Positions 56,565 through 64,000 of a stretch of DNA of 64,000 nucleotides are shown one piece after another. Each line of letters starts with the position of its first letter. The stretch's first letter is position 1. The DNA is from CAVWSM01 sp963798505 (GTDB lineage: Bacteria > Actinomycetota > Actinomycetes > Jiangellales > Jiangellaceae): positions 682,001 through 746,000 of the forward strand of contig CAWCTX010000005.1 in assembly GCA_963798505.1 (NCBI GenBank). The letters are read 5' to 3'. The translations under genes and the position numbers were made by a program. The notes below the pieces were generated by a model that saw nothing but the letters and a program-made list of their open reading frames with translations, was not told where the DNA came from and made no database searches.

Positions 56565-57874
56565 GCCGACACCAGCTCGACCAGCAAGGTCGCGCGCGGT
56601 CGCAACGCGCCGCTGACAGCCTCGGCCAGCGCTGGCCCGCAGCCGTGCACCACCGACGCGTGCCGGCCGGCGAGGCCAAGCGCGGTCGCGACGAGCGGCC
56701 GGGACAGTGAGCCGGCCGCCTCGCCGGGGAAGACCGCGACGACTGCTTCAGGGCGGAGCGCTCGCGCCTCATGGACCGTACGAACTCGCACCGCGAGGGC
56801 TGGATCGGCTTGGGTACGCGCCAGCGCCATCTGCAGCGCCGACGCACCAGCGGCACCCGCACGGCGCGGCGTCACCACCACGATCTGGTCGGCGGTCAGC
56901 CCGAACACCCGCGGGATCGAGTCCGTGGCCAGCTGCGCGACGCGTCGCGCGGCCTCCGCATCGTTGGTCGCGACCACGACGATGCTGCGCTCGGGATCGT
57001 CGGCCGCGACGAGCTCGCCCTGCCGGACCCCCAGCAGCACCTGCTCACGCACGGAGCGCGGTTCGTCCGGCAGCGCGACTGTGGCCAGGTCGGCTGCGAC
57101 GAGGTCGGCGAACACCCGACCCGGACCGTGCGCGGGGAGCAGCGCCGGGTCGCCGACCAGGACCAGCCGCTGGCCTTCATCGATTTCGTCGAGCAGCGCG
57201 GCGGCGTCGGCCAGTGTCAAGGCCTCCGCGTCCTCGACGACAGCCAGGTCAGCAGCCGCGAGCACCCCCGTGCGGCTGCCAAGGTCTACGCCCGAGGCGC
57301 GAGCCAGGCGCACGCCGGCGCTTTCGGCGGCGGCTTGCATGGCTGCGACGTGCTGGCGGCGAGCCGTCGCCGTCGCACCCACAACGAGCGTCAACCCGCG
57401 CGGCGGCAGGCCCTCGACCGGATCCGGATGGCTCTCCGCCAGCATCAGGGCCGCCTCGGCCACCCGATGCTCCAGACCGCAGATGTCGGCGAGCGCGACG
57501 CGCCGGTCCCCGACGGGCACCACCCGCCCGTCAGCGAAGACCAGGTCGAGGGCGTCGCCGCGCCACCCGTACGGCATGAGTGCGCGTCGCAGGCTGTCGG
57601 CCGCGACCACGGTGTGCCCGTCGGCGGCAGCGCGGCGCAGCAGCCAGCTGGCGAGTGCGGTGACGCGGCGCGGGTCGTCGGGACGAGCTTGCGGTCCGAT
57701 GGCCGTCCGCGCGAAGGCGTCGACCTGGTCGGGGCGCACACCGTCGACCGCGAGCAACCGCCACGGATCGGCTTCGAGCAGGTCGGCAGCCGTGTCACCG
57801 AGCACCCGGCTGACCGGCTCCGCGAGCCGCTCGGGTGCGCGGCCCGCGGCGAGAACGGTGGCGAGCCGGCTCAT
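56552..57874 (-). CDS. RecD-like helix-hairpin-helix protein with degenerate P-loop
   Basis: 440 residues. An N-terminal helix-hairpin-helix region (LEADPWRLLAVDGVRPDQVD) precedes a RecD2-type helicase core. The P-loop position reads VVGATATARRQHVA, so the GKT/S lysine is lost; the Walker B-like block is AVVEDAEALTLADAAALLDE, followed by RLVLVGDPALLP. The C-terminal part has VRVRTVHEARALRPEAVVAV. ATP hydrolysis is therefore doubtful. Such shortened RecD-like proteins occur in actinobacteria without known role. ATG overlaps the aldo/keto reductase stop (ATGA). Confidence 0.8.
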   Translation of the reverse strand: MSRLATVLAAGRAPERLAEPVSRVLGDTAADLLEADPWRLLAVDGVRPDQVDAFARTAIGPQARPDDPRRVTALASWLLRRAAADGHTVVAADSLRRALMPYGWRGDALDLVFADGRVVPVGDRRVALADICGLEHRVAEAALMLAESHPDPVEGLPPRGLTLVVGATATARRQHVAAMQAAAESAGVRLARASGVDLGSRTGVLAAADLAVVEDAEALTLADAAALLDEIDEGQRLVLVGDPALLPAHGPGRVFADLVAADLATVALPDEPRSVREQVLLGVRQGELVAADDPERSIVVVATNDAEAARRVAQLATDSIPRVFGLTADQIVVVTPRRAGAAGASALQMALARTQADPALAVRVRTVHEARALRPEAVVAVFPGEAAGSLSRPLVATALGLAGRHASVVHGCGPALAEAVSGALRPRATLLVELVSAQSS

Positions 57875-58845
57875 CGGGCCTGCTCGGGGTAGCCGAGCTC
57901 GGGCGCCGAGACGTCGTCGAGGGCCATCCGGATCTCCGCCGGGAGCTCGAGCTCCTCGACACCGAGCGTGCCACGCAGCTGCGCGGCCGTGCGCGACCCG
58001 ACGATGGCGGCGGCAACCCCCGGCTGGTCGCGCACCCACGTCAAGGCGATCTCGAGCGGCGCCACCCCGAGCCCGTCGGCAGCGGTGCACACGGCTTCGA
58101 CGATGCGCCGCGCCCGCGCGTCGAGATACCGCTCGACGAAGCTGGCGAAGTGCGGCGAGGCGGCCCGCGAGTCGGCGGGCGTGCCACTGCGGTACTTCCC
58201 GGTGAGGACTCCGCGCCCGAGCGGTGACCAGGCGAGCACACCCAGCCCCAGGCGCGCTGCGGCCGGAAGCACCTCGCGCTCGACGCCGCGCTGCACCAGG
58301 GAGTACTCCATCTGCGTCGACACCGGGACCGAACGGCCCGGCGTTTCGCGCTGATGAGCCATCGTCCAACCGGTCTGCCAACCGCCGTAGTTGGAGACAC
58401 CCACGTAGCGCGCCCGCCCGGTCGCGACCGCGTGGTCCAGCGCCGACAGCGTCTCCTCGAGCGGCACCTCGGTGCCGTAGGTGTGCACCTGCCAAAGGTC
58501 GACGTGGTCGACGTCGAGCCGCTGCAGCGACCCGTCGAGCTGGTCGAGCAACCCGCGCCGCGACAGGTCGACGACGCGAGCTCCAGCACGACGTGAGACA
58601 CCGGCCTTGGTCGCGAGCACGACGTCGCCGCGCGGGACGACCTTGCCGAGCAGGCCGCCGATGATCGACTCGCTGGCGCCGTCGGCGTAACCGGCTGCAG
58701 TGTCGACCAGCGTGCCGCCGGCATCGACGAAGGCCTCGAGCAGGTCGCGAGCCTCGTGCTCGTCGGTGTCGCGACCCCACTGCATGGTGCCCAGACCCAG
58801 CCGGGAGACGGACAACCCGCTGTGCCCGAGGTACCGCTGCTCCAT
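57871..58845 (-). CDS. Aldo/keto reductase
   Basis: 324-residue NADPH-dependent (alpha/beta)8 reductase. The catalytic tetrad is visible: Asp in LVDTAAGYADG with its Tyr, Lys in VVLATKAGVS and His in LWQVHTYG. Cofactor-binding elements are AWSPLGRGVLTGKY and AAIVGSRTAAQLR. The substrate is not predictable. ATG at 58845 is family-consistent; the frame extends upstream without homology. First gene of a two-gene operon with the HHH protein. Confidence 0.92.
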   Translation of the reverse strand: MEQRYLGHSGLSVSRLGLGTMQWGRDTDEHEARDLLEAFVDAGGTLVDTAAGYADGASESIIGGLLGKVVPRGDVVLATKAGVSRRAGARVVDLSRRGLLDQLDGSLQRLDVDHVDLWQVHTYGTEVPLEETLSALDHAVATGRARYVGVSNYGGWQTGWTMAHQRETPGRSVPVSTQMEYSLVQRGVEREVLPAAARLGLGVLAWSPLGRGVLTGKYRSGTPADSRAASPHFASFVERYLDARARRIVEAVCTAADGLGVAPLEIALTWVRDQPGVAAAIVGSRTAAQLRGTLGVEELELPAEIRMALDDVSAPELGYPEQAR

Positions 58846-58881
58846 GGAGCGTGAGGCTACCGCCGGGAGCCGACCTATTCC

Positions 58882-58938
58882 GGACTGCAACGCTGTGCAC
58901 GCGCCATGCCAGTTTTTTCGTGCACAGCGTTGCAATCC
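58882..58938. repeat. Inverted repeat in the divergent AKR / membrane-protein intergenic region
   Basis: Twenty-base arms (58882-58901 and 58919-58938), sharing GCAACGCTGTGCACG, pair with one mismatch around a 17-base loop that contains TTTTTT. It lies between two divergent starts, so a terminator role is unexpected; an operator pair, attenuator or REP-like element is possible. Confidence 0.6.
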
Positions 58939-58966
58939 GAGCGGGCAGTCAGCGATCATCGGCGCC

Positions 58967-59779
58967 GTGACGCGGCGCCGCATTCTGATCGTGCTCGCGG
59001 CCTGCCTGCCGCTCGTGCTCATCGGCTGGGTGGGCCTGCTGCTCACCCAGAGCTCACCCGAGGGTCCGCGCACGGCCACATCGCCAAATGACACAGCGGC
59101 GGACGCGCAGACCGTCGCGCCTCTCGACACCACAGCCGGCAGCGAGACTCCCGCGCCGCCGACACCGGTCTGGGACTACGCGCCCCCTCCGACACGGGGC
59201 AGCCTGGCCGGCTCGCGCGACGTGCTGGCTGCCGCGGAGCAGCGCGCTCGCGAGCACTTCGACGACTTCGAGGCGGACCCCCATCCGCCGCGAGCTGACG
59301 AGGTGGCCGTGCTTTTCGCCGGCGACGCCGGACCTCATCGCGTCATCGTGGCGGTGGCCCCGGCATCGTCGACGCCCGACCTGCTGTGGCGGGTGGCTCT
59401 GGTCGGACCGGCCGGCGCACCCGTCGACCAGCTCGCGCAGTTCGGCAACGGCAACGACTTCGTCGGCTCCGACGAGCACGCCGTGGCCGTCGGCGATGTG
59501 TCCGGGACGGTGACCGTCGTGACCTACCCGCCGGCAACCGGTCCGGTCCAGGTCGGCGCTGTGCCCGTCAGCGCGGACTCGCTCGTCTGGCAGCCGGCGG
59601 TTGACCACGGCGGCTGGGCGACTGCCGAGCTGACGGGCTTCTACCCGATCTTCCTCGTCGACCATGGCGGCGGCGTCTGCTCGACGGCTCTCGTCGGCTA
59701 CACGGGCGAGGACCAACCGATCGACCAGGTCGCCATCGATGCTGCGATCCAGGCGGGCTGCACTGCCGGGATGGCATAG
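58967..59779 (+). CDS. Membrane-anchored hypothetical protein
   Basis: 270 residues. An N-terminal anchor (RRILIVLAACLPLVLIGWVG) is followed by a long Thr/Pro/Ala linker (about residues 35-75) and a globular extracytoplasmic domain rich in beta strands (VAVLFAGDAGPHRVIVAVAP, LLWRVALVGPAGAPVDQLAQ). Two cysteines (GGVCSTAL, QAGCTAG) sit near the end and may pair. No family recognised. GTG at 58967 starts just before the anchor. An upstream inverted repeat may regulate it. Confidence 0.75.
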   Translation: MTRRRILIVLAACLPLVLIGWVGLLLTQSSPEGPRTATSPNDTAADAQTVAPLDTTAGSETPAPPTPVWDYAPPPTRGSLAGSRDVLAAAEQRAREHFDDFEADPHPPRADEVAVLFAGDAGPHRVIVAVAPASSTPDLLWRVALVGPAGAPVDQLAQFGNGNDFVGSDEHAVAVGDVSGTVTVVTYPPATGPVQVGAVPVSADSLVWQPAVDHGGWATAELTGFYPIFLVDHGGGVCSTALVGYTGEDQPIDQVAIDAAIQAGCTAGMA

Positions 59780-59782
59780 CCC

Positions 59783-59800
59783 CGGTCCCCCGAGGGACCG
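59783..59800 (+). terminator. Short hairpin after the membrane protein gene
   Basis: CGGTCCC (59783-59789) and GGGACCG (59794-59800) pair perfectly around a CCGA loop, four bases after the stop codon. A simple GC hairpin, probably terminating the upstream transcript. Confidence 0.55.
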
Positions 59801-59847
59801 CCCCGCCTCGGTAGGCTCGCCGCGGCCCGACGGAACCCGGAGGACGC

Positions 59848-60960
59848 ATGCGGCTCGGACTCAACCTCGGCTACTGGGCTGGAGCGGTGAGTGGCGGAGC
59901 GAGGAACGAGCGAAGCCGCGAACGCGACCATCAGGCGCGGCGAGCCGTCACTGATTTGAATCTCGCCCTGGCGCAGGAGGCCGACCGGCTCGGGTACGCG
60001 GTCGTCTGGGCCGCGGAGGCGTACGGCTCCGACGCGCCCACCGTGCTCTCCCACATCGCCGCGCACACCGACCGGATCGACATCGGCAGCGCAGTCATGC
60101 AGATCCCGGCGCGGACCCCCGCGACCACGGCCATGACCGCAGCGACTCTCGATGCCTTGTCCGGTGGGCGGTTCCGCCTCGGCCTTGGGGTGTCCGGACC
60201 ACAGGTGTCCGAGGGCTGGCACGGTGTGCGGTTCGACAAGCCGCTCGGCCGCACCCGCGAGTACGTCGACATCGTGCGCAAGGCGCTGCGCCGCGAGCGG
60301 CTGACCTACGACGGTCAGCATTGGCAGCTCCCGCTGCCCGACGGCCCGGGCAAGGCGCTGCGGCTGACCGTGCATCCGGTTCGCAAACAGATTCCGATCT
60401 ACTTGGCGGCGGTCGGCCCGCGAAACCTCGAGCTGGCCGGCGAGATCGCCGACGGGTGGCTGGCGGTCTTCTTCAGCCCGGCACACGCGCTCGACCTGCT
60501 CAAGCACGTTCAGGCCGGCCGCACCAAGGCCGGCTACGAGGGACTCGACGGCTTCGACGTCGTCCCGACCGTCCCCGTCGTCGTGGGCGACGACCCGCGT
60601 GACTGCGCCGAGCTCGTACGCCCGTACGCCGCGCTCTACATCGGCGGCATGGGCAGCCGGGAGCAGAACTTCTACAACCAGCTCGCCGTGCGGATGGGCT
60701 TCGACCGTGAGGCGGCCGAGATCCAGGATCGCTATCTGAGCGGTGAGCAGGCCGAGGCGGCAGCTCTCGTACCCTTCGATTTCATCGACCAGACGTCACT
60801 GCTCGGGTCGCCCGAGCGCATCGCCGCGCACCTGCGCGCCTTCGCCGACGCGGGCGTGACCACCCTGTCGGTCCAGCCGTTCGGCGTCACCTTCGAGGAG
60901 CGCGTGGCCGCCCTCCGGACCGTGGTCGCGGCCGTCGGTGTCGCCGGGCTGGGGGAGTAG
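59848..60960 (+). CDS. LLM class F420-dependent oxidoreductase (Rv3520c-like) with N-terminal insert
   Basis: 370-residue luciferase-like oxidoreductase. After RLGLNLGYWAGA the family usually goes almost directly to LALAQEADRLGY; here about 22 residues (VSGGARNERSRERDHQARRA) intervene, encoded by a repeat-like segment at 59887-59953. The rest is canonical: IDIGSAVMQIPARTPATTAM, GGRFRLGLGVSGPQVSEGWH, and LYIGGMGSREQNFYNQLAVR. F420 use is by family. It ends directly before uppP, so the two are probably cotranscribed. Confidence 0.88.
   Translation: MRLGLNLGYWAGAVSGGARNERSRERDHQARRAVTDLNLALAQEADRLGYAVVWAAEAYGSDAPTVLSHIAAHTDRIDIGSAVMQIPARTPATTAMTAATLDALSGGRFRLGLGVSGPQVSEGWHGVRFDKPLGRTREYVDIVRKALRRERLTYDGQHWQLPLPDGPGKALRLTVHPVRKQIPIYLAAVGPRNLELAGEIADGWLAVFFSPAHALDLLKHVQAGRTKAGYEGLDGFDVVPTVPVVVGDDPRDCAELVRPYAALYIGGMGSREQNFYNQLAVRMGFDREAAEIQDRYLSGEQAEAAALVPFDFIDQTSLLGSPERIAAHLRAFADAGVTTLSVQPFGVTFEERVAALRTVVAAVGVAGLGE
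59887..59953 (+). repeat. In-frame repeat-like insert within the LLM oxidoreductase
   Basis: About 66 bases beginning GTGAGTGGCGGAGCGAGGAA and ending CCGTCACTGAT. The ends are partly complementary (AGTGGCGG and CCGTCACT, 7 of 8), like a small dispersed palindromic element. It keeps the reading frame. From memory, GAGCGAGGAACGAGCGAAGC-type strings recur in other actinobacterial genomes; I see only one copy here. Confidence 0.55.
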
Positions 60961-61785
60961 GTGCAGGAGTGGTTCCAGGCCGTCGTCCTCGGCATCATCC
61001 AGGGACTGACCGAGTTCCTGCCGATCTCGTCCAGCGCCCACCTGCGGATCTTCCCCGAGCTCTTCGGCTGGGGTGACCCGGGCGCCGCCTTCACGGCCGT
61101 GATTCAGATCGGCACCGAGCTGGCCGTGGTGCTCTACTTCTGGCGCGACATCTGGGCGATCATCACCACCTGGTTGCAATCGTTGATCCGAGCCGAGCTG
61201 CGCGGTCACCAGGATGCGCGGATGGGCTGGTACGTCATCATCGGCTCGATCCCCATCGTGGTGCTCGGATTCCTGTTTCAGCACCAGATCGAGACCGCGG
61301 CTCGCAACCTGTGGCTCATTGCCACGACGCTCGTCGTCCTCGGCGTTGTCTTGGGCATTGCCGACCACGTCGGCAAGCATGTGTTGCCACTGAAGGCACT
61401 CAACCTGCGGCACGCGGTGCTGTTCGGCCTCGCGCAGGCGTGCGCCCTGATCCCCGGCGTCTCGCGGTCGGGCGCCACAGTGAGCATGGGACTGTTCCTC
61501 GGCTACGAGCGGGCGGCCGCGACGAAGTACGCCTTCCTGCTGGCGATCCCCGCCGTCCTCGGTGCCGGGGTGTTCGAGCTGGCCGACGCGGTGGGCGCGC
61601 ACGGTACGTACAGCGGTGCGCAGATCGCCGTGGCGACCGGGGTCTCGTTCGTGGTGGCGCTGGTCACCGTCCGCTGGCTGATGCACTACATCAGCCACCA
61701 CAGCTACCTGCCGTTCGTGATCTACCGGATCGCGCTCGGCGGGCTCGTGTTCGTGCTTCTGGGTACGGGCGTGCTCAGCGCCTAG
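60961..61785 (+). CDS. uppP: Undecaprenyl-diphosphatase UppP (BacA)
   Basis: 274-residue membrane phosphatase recycling undecaprenyl pyrophosphate for cell-wall synthesis; it gives low-level bacitracin resistance. Both active-site segments are present: GLTEFLPISSSAHL near the start and IPGVSRSGATVSMGLFLGYE in the middle, with about eight helices. GTG at 60961 directly follows the LLM stop, indicating cotranscription. It ends three bases before the convergent M23 peptidase stop. Confidence 0.96.
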   Translation: MQEWFQAVVLGIIQGLTEFLPISSSAHLRIFPELFGWGDPGAAFTAVIQIGTELAVVLYFWRDIWAIITTWLQSLIRAELRGHQDARMGWYVIIGSIPIVVLGFLFQHQIETAARNLWLIATTLVVLGVVLGIADHVGKHVLPLKALNLRHAVLFGLAQACALIPGVSRSGATVSMGLFLGYERAAATKYAFLLAIPAVLGAGVFELADAVGAHGTYSGAQIAVATGVSFVVALVTVRWLMHYISHHSYLPFVIYRIALGGLVFVLLGTGVLSA

Positions 61786-61788
61786 CCC

Positions 61789-63225
61789 CTAGCCGGTCGG
61801 CAACGGTGCGTTGACGAGGTAGGGCGCCGGATCGACCGGCTCACCGTTGATGCGTACCTCGAAGTGCAGGTGCGGGCCGGTGGAGCGGCCGGTGGAGCCG
61901 ACAACACCGATGCGCTGGCCCTTCTGCACCACGTCGCCGGTGGAGACGAGCAGCCGCGCCTGGTGGGCGTACAGCGTGGTGGTGGGGCGTCCGGACACGG
62001 TGCCGTGGTCGACGACCGTCATGTTGCCGTAGCCGCCACCGTTCCACCCGGCCTCGATGACAACGCCGTCGTCGGCCGCGTAGATGAAACCGTCTCCTGG
62101 CGCGTAGTCGATGCCGGTGTGCATCTTGCCGTAGCCCAGGATCGGGTGGACCCGATAGCCGAACGGGGAGTTGATCTCGCCGAAGCTGGGCCGCACGAAC
62201 TGGCCGCTCGCGGTGACGGTGACGCTGACCGGTCGTCGCTGCTGCGCCCACGACAGGATCGATCTACCCACCTCGCCGGAGTTGGCCAGGAAGGCCTCGT
62301 GCTGGGCGATATCGGCCTGCCGGGCGGCTTCCGCGGCCACGAGTGCGATGGCCCGCCGGCCCACCACGTCGTCGATTTGAAGCTTGGCTGCGGCGGCCTT
62401 GTCGGCGGCCGCCTGGTTCTCGGCCAGCTTGGCTGCGGCATCCTCGCGCACCTGCTCGATGTCTTCACGAACATCGTCGAGCCGTTCGCGGGCGTTGAGC
62501 AGGTCGGCGCGCTCCTCCTGGACCGCGGCGATCGTCTCCTGCTCGGCCCGTACGACCGTGTCGATGCCGATCACCCGGTCGGCGAAGTCGCGGGGGGTCT
62601 CGGCCTCCAGGGCAACGGCGAGGTTGGAGAAGCCGCCCGTCTGGTAGACCTGGCGCGCCACCTGGCCGAGTGCCTCCTCCGAGTCCGTGAGCTGGTCCCG
62701 GGTGCGGGAGATCTGCCGGGTGACCTTGCCGAGCTTGGCCTGCGCCTGCTCGAGCTCCAGCTGGGCCTGGGCGTCGGCGGTCTGCGCCTTGGTGAGCTCG
62801 GCCTGCGCCTGCTCCCAGGCCTGCTGCAGCGCTAGATACTCGGCTTCCGCCTCGGCGAGCTCGATCTGCGCCTCGACGACCGCCGCGTCAGACTCGTGCA
62901 GCTCTTCGCGGATCTCGGCGATCTGCTCCTCGGTCAGGTAGCGCCGGGTCGGCGACGGTGACGGAACCGGTGCGGGAGCCGGCGGCGTTACGGACGGATC
63001 CGGGGGAGGCGGCGGAAGCGTGGGGGGCGGCGGTGGCGGCTCCGGCGCCGGTGTGGTCGGGCTGGGCGTCGGCGTCGGCGTTGTCGGGCTGTCGGTCGGA
63101 GTGGTGGGGCTCGGGGCCGGTGTCGTCGGACTGGGCGCGCTCGCTGCCGCCACCGTTGGCACGAGGGTGGCCACGACGATGGCGGAGCCAGCGGCAAGCC
63201 ACCTGCCACGTGCGGGTTGGGGCAT
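61789..63225 (-). CDS. M23 family peptidase with long coiled coil (EnvC/RipA-partner-like)
   Basis: 478-residue exported cell-wall endopeptidase or amidase activator. Signal peptide (RWLAAGSAIVVATLVPTVAA), a Thr/Pro-rich linker (about 35-105), then coiled coils (about 110-330, e.g. EAQIELAEAEAEYLALQQAW) and the M23 domain: FGYRVHPILGYGKMHTGIDY, LYAHQARL and STGPHLHFEVRINGEPVDP. The zinc ligands H, D and HxH are intact, so it may be active. ATG at 63225 gives the best signal peptide; GTG at 63264 is possible. Intact frame, unlike the other M23 gene. Confidence 0.93.
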   Translation of the reverse strand: MPQPARGRWLAAGSAIVVATLVPTVAAASAPSPTTPAPSPTTPTDSPTTPTPTPSPTTPAPEPPPPPPTLPPPPPDPSVTPPAPAPVPSPSPTRRYLTEEQIAEIREELHESDAAVVEAQIELAEAEAEYLALQQAWEQAQAELTKAQTADAQAQLELEQAQAKLGKVTRQISRTRDQLTDSEEALGQVARQVYQTGGFSNLAVALEAETPRDFADRVIGIDTVVRAEQETIAAVQEERADLLNARERLDDVREDIEQVREDAAAKLAENQAAADKAAAAKLQIDDVVGRRAIALVAAEAARQADIAQHEAFLANSGEVGRSILSWAQQRRPVSVTVTASGQFVRPSFGEINSPFGYRVHPILGYGKMHTGIDYAPGDGFIYAADDGVVIEAGWNGGGYGNMTVVDHGTVSGRPTTTLYAHQARLLVSTGDVVQKGQRIGVVGSTGRSTGPHLHFEVRINGEPVDPAPYLVNAPLPTG

Positions 63226-63388
63226 TCGCTGACGATCCGATCGGTCGAGTGCGATCCGGGCCACGACGTCGTGTGCCCTTGCGTCCGAGAGTCATTGCTA
63301 GCGCAGAATGCGGGATTGTGCACCCCCCTCAGCCCGGAATGTGCGTATTTCGCGCGGGATTGGGCCGGTGATCGTAGGCTCCGAGACC

Positions 63389-64000
63389 GTGGCAACGGTG
63401 CTCCTCGTACGGCACGGACGAACCATGGCAAATGCCAACGGAACGCTCGCCGGCACCTCACCCGGCGTGCTCCTCGACGACTCCGGCGCGGATCAGGCGC
63501 GACGGCTGGCAGTCCGGCTGGCTCCGCTAGCCATCACGCGGATCGTCACGAGCCCGCTCGAACGCTGCCGCCAGACCGCGGAGCTGATCGCGGCCTCCCG
63601 CGGCGCCGGGCACGTCGAGGTCGAGCCAAGGCTCACCGAGTGCGACTACGGCGAGTGGACCGGCCGCAAGCTCGCCGAGCTCGCGAAGCTGAAGCTGTGG
63701 CGCGTCGTCCAGGACCACCCGTCGGGAGCGGAGTTCCCGGGCGGCGAGCGGCTCCAGGACGTACAGGCGCGAGCGGTTTCGGCCGTGCGCGACTGGGACG
63801 CGACGGTCAGCGCCGACCACGGCGCTGACGCGGTGTGGCTGGCGGTCTCGCACGCCGACGTGATCAAGTCGGTGGTCGCCGATGCGCTCGGAATGCACCT
63901 CGACCTGTTCCAGCGCATCGTGGTCGACCCAGCCAGCGTCACGGCGATCCGCTACACCGAACGGCGACCGTTTGTGCTTCGGCAGAACGACACGGGCGGT
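63389..64000 (+). CDS. Histidine phosphatase family protein (MSMEG_4193-like), partial
   Basis: First 204 residues; the gene runs off the window. RHG motif is at the start (LLVRHGRTMANANGTLAGTS), followed by TSPLERCRQTAELIAAS, LTECDYGEWTGRKLAELAKL and the second catalytic His in LAVSHADVIKSVVADALG. This actinobacterial clade is of unknown substrate, distinct from cofactor-dependent phosphoglycerate mutase. GTG at 63389 is used; GTG 63368 is also in frame. Divergent from the M23 gene. Confidence 0.9.
   Translation, partial: MATVLLVRHGRTMANANGTLAGTSPGVLLDDSGADQARRLAVRLAPLAITRIVTSPLERCRQTAELIAASRGAGHVEVEPRLTECDYGEWTGRKLAELAKLKLWRVVQDHPSGAEFPGGERLQDVQARAVSAVRDWDATVSADHGADAVWLAVSHADVIKSVVADALGMHLDLFQRIVVDPASVTAIRYTERRPFVLRQNDTGG

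Overview
The window is high-GC DNA with frequent GTG starts, tightly overlapping genes (ATGA, GTGA, TGATG junctions) and actinobacteria-specific families: acVLRF1, DUF3099, DUF5703, DUF4097 next to a DesK-type kinase, F420-dependent LLM oxidoreductases, and a mabA-inhA-like fabG-fabI pair. It is a chromosomal segment of an actinomycete. Gene content would fit a Nocardioidaceae/Propionibacteriales-like organism, but that placement is an inference and no 16S gene is present.

Layout. 1-1128: end of a suf operon (SufS, SufU, a SufT/PaaD-like DUF59 protein). 1324-4003: polar amino-acid ABC importer. 3983-8184: MGH-like glycoside hydrolase, acVLRF1, zinc metallopeptidase. 8323-13205: ABC-F protein, small HTH protein, an SMR efflux pump with its TetR repressor and twin operators, and an ABC exporter. 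13311-16401: tripartite tricarboxylate transporter TctCBA. 16376-20013: GH15-like glucoamylase, SURF1, MoaA. 20176-24860: DUF3099, dodecin, fabG-fabI-sixA operon, SerB. 24903-31258: ABC ATPase, NfeD-SPFH-TSUP operon, SPOUT rRNA methyltransferase, MalQ. 31301-36219: small Cys-rich and zinc-ribbon proteins, Ku, a secreted vanadium-haloperoxidase-like enzyme, and a SigE-family sigma factor coupled to a membrane-tethered beta-propeller protein. 36622-42104: NUDIX-NYN protein, lipase, AlkB, M23 peptidase, deaminase, LLM oxidoreductase. 42414-50779: DrrAB-like exporter, a large AfsR/SARP-type regulator, DUF5995, an FAD monooxygenase, YefM-YoeB toxin-antitoxin. 51340-64000: tRNA-Leu(GAG), M20 peptidase, a DesK-type two-component system with DUF4097, RecD-like HHH protein, aldo/keto reductase, LLM oxidoreductase, UppP, a second M23 peptidase, and a partial histidine phosphatase.

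The most important caution is sequence quality. At least 15 genes carry one or more single-base indels (mostly an extra C or G), yet the restored protein matches its family throughout. Examples are the GH15 enzyme (nine), the propeller protein (six) and the ABC exporter (four). I read these as base-calling errors, not pseudogenes, and give each such gene as one feature over its full restored span.

Points of biological interest: the sigma-factor/membrane-propeller pair; an LLM oxidoreductase with a repeat-like Arg-rich peptide inserted in frame near its N-terminus; long near-perfect inverted repeats at gene ends, two of them inside coding sequence; the twin palindromic operators of the SMR-TetR operon; a RecD-like protein whose P-loop has lost its lysine; and a chimeric ABC-permease remnant. 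I see no CRISPR array, prophage, insertion sequence or clear biosynthetic cluster. No convincing wholly new system is evident; the sigma/propeller pair is the best candidate.
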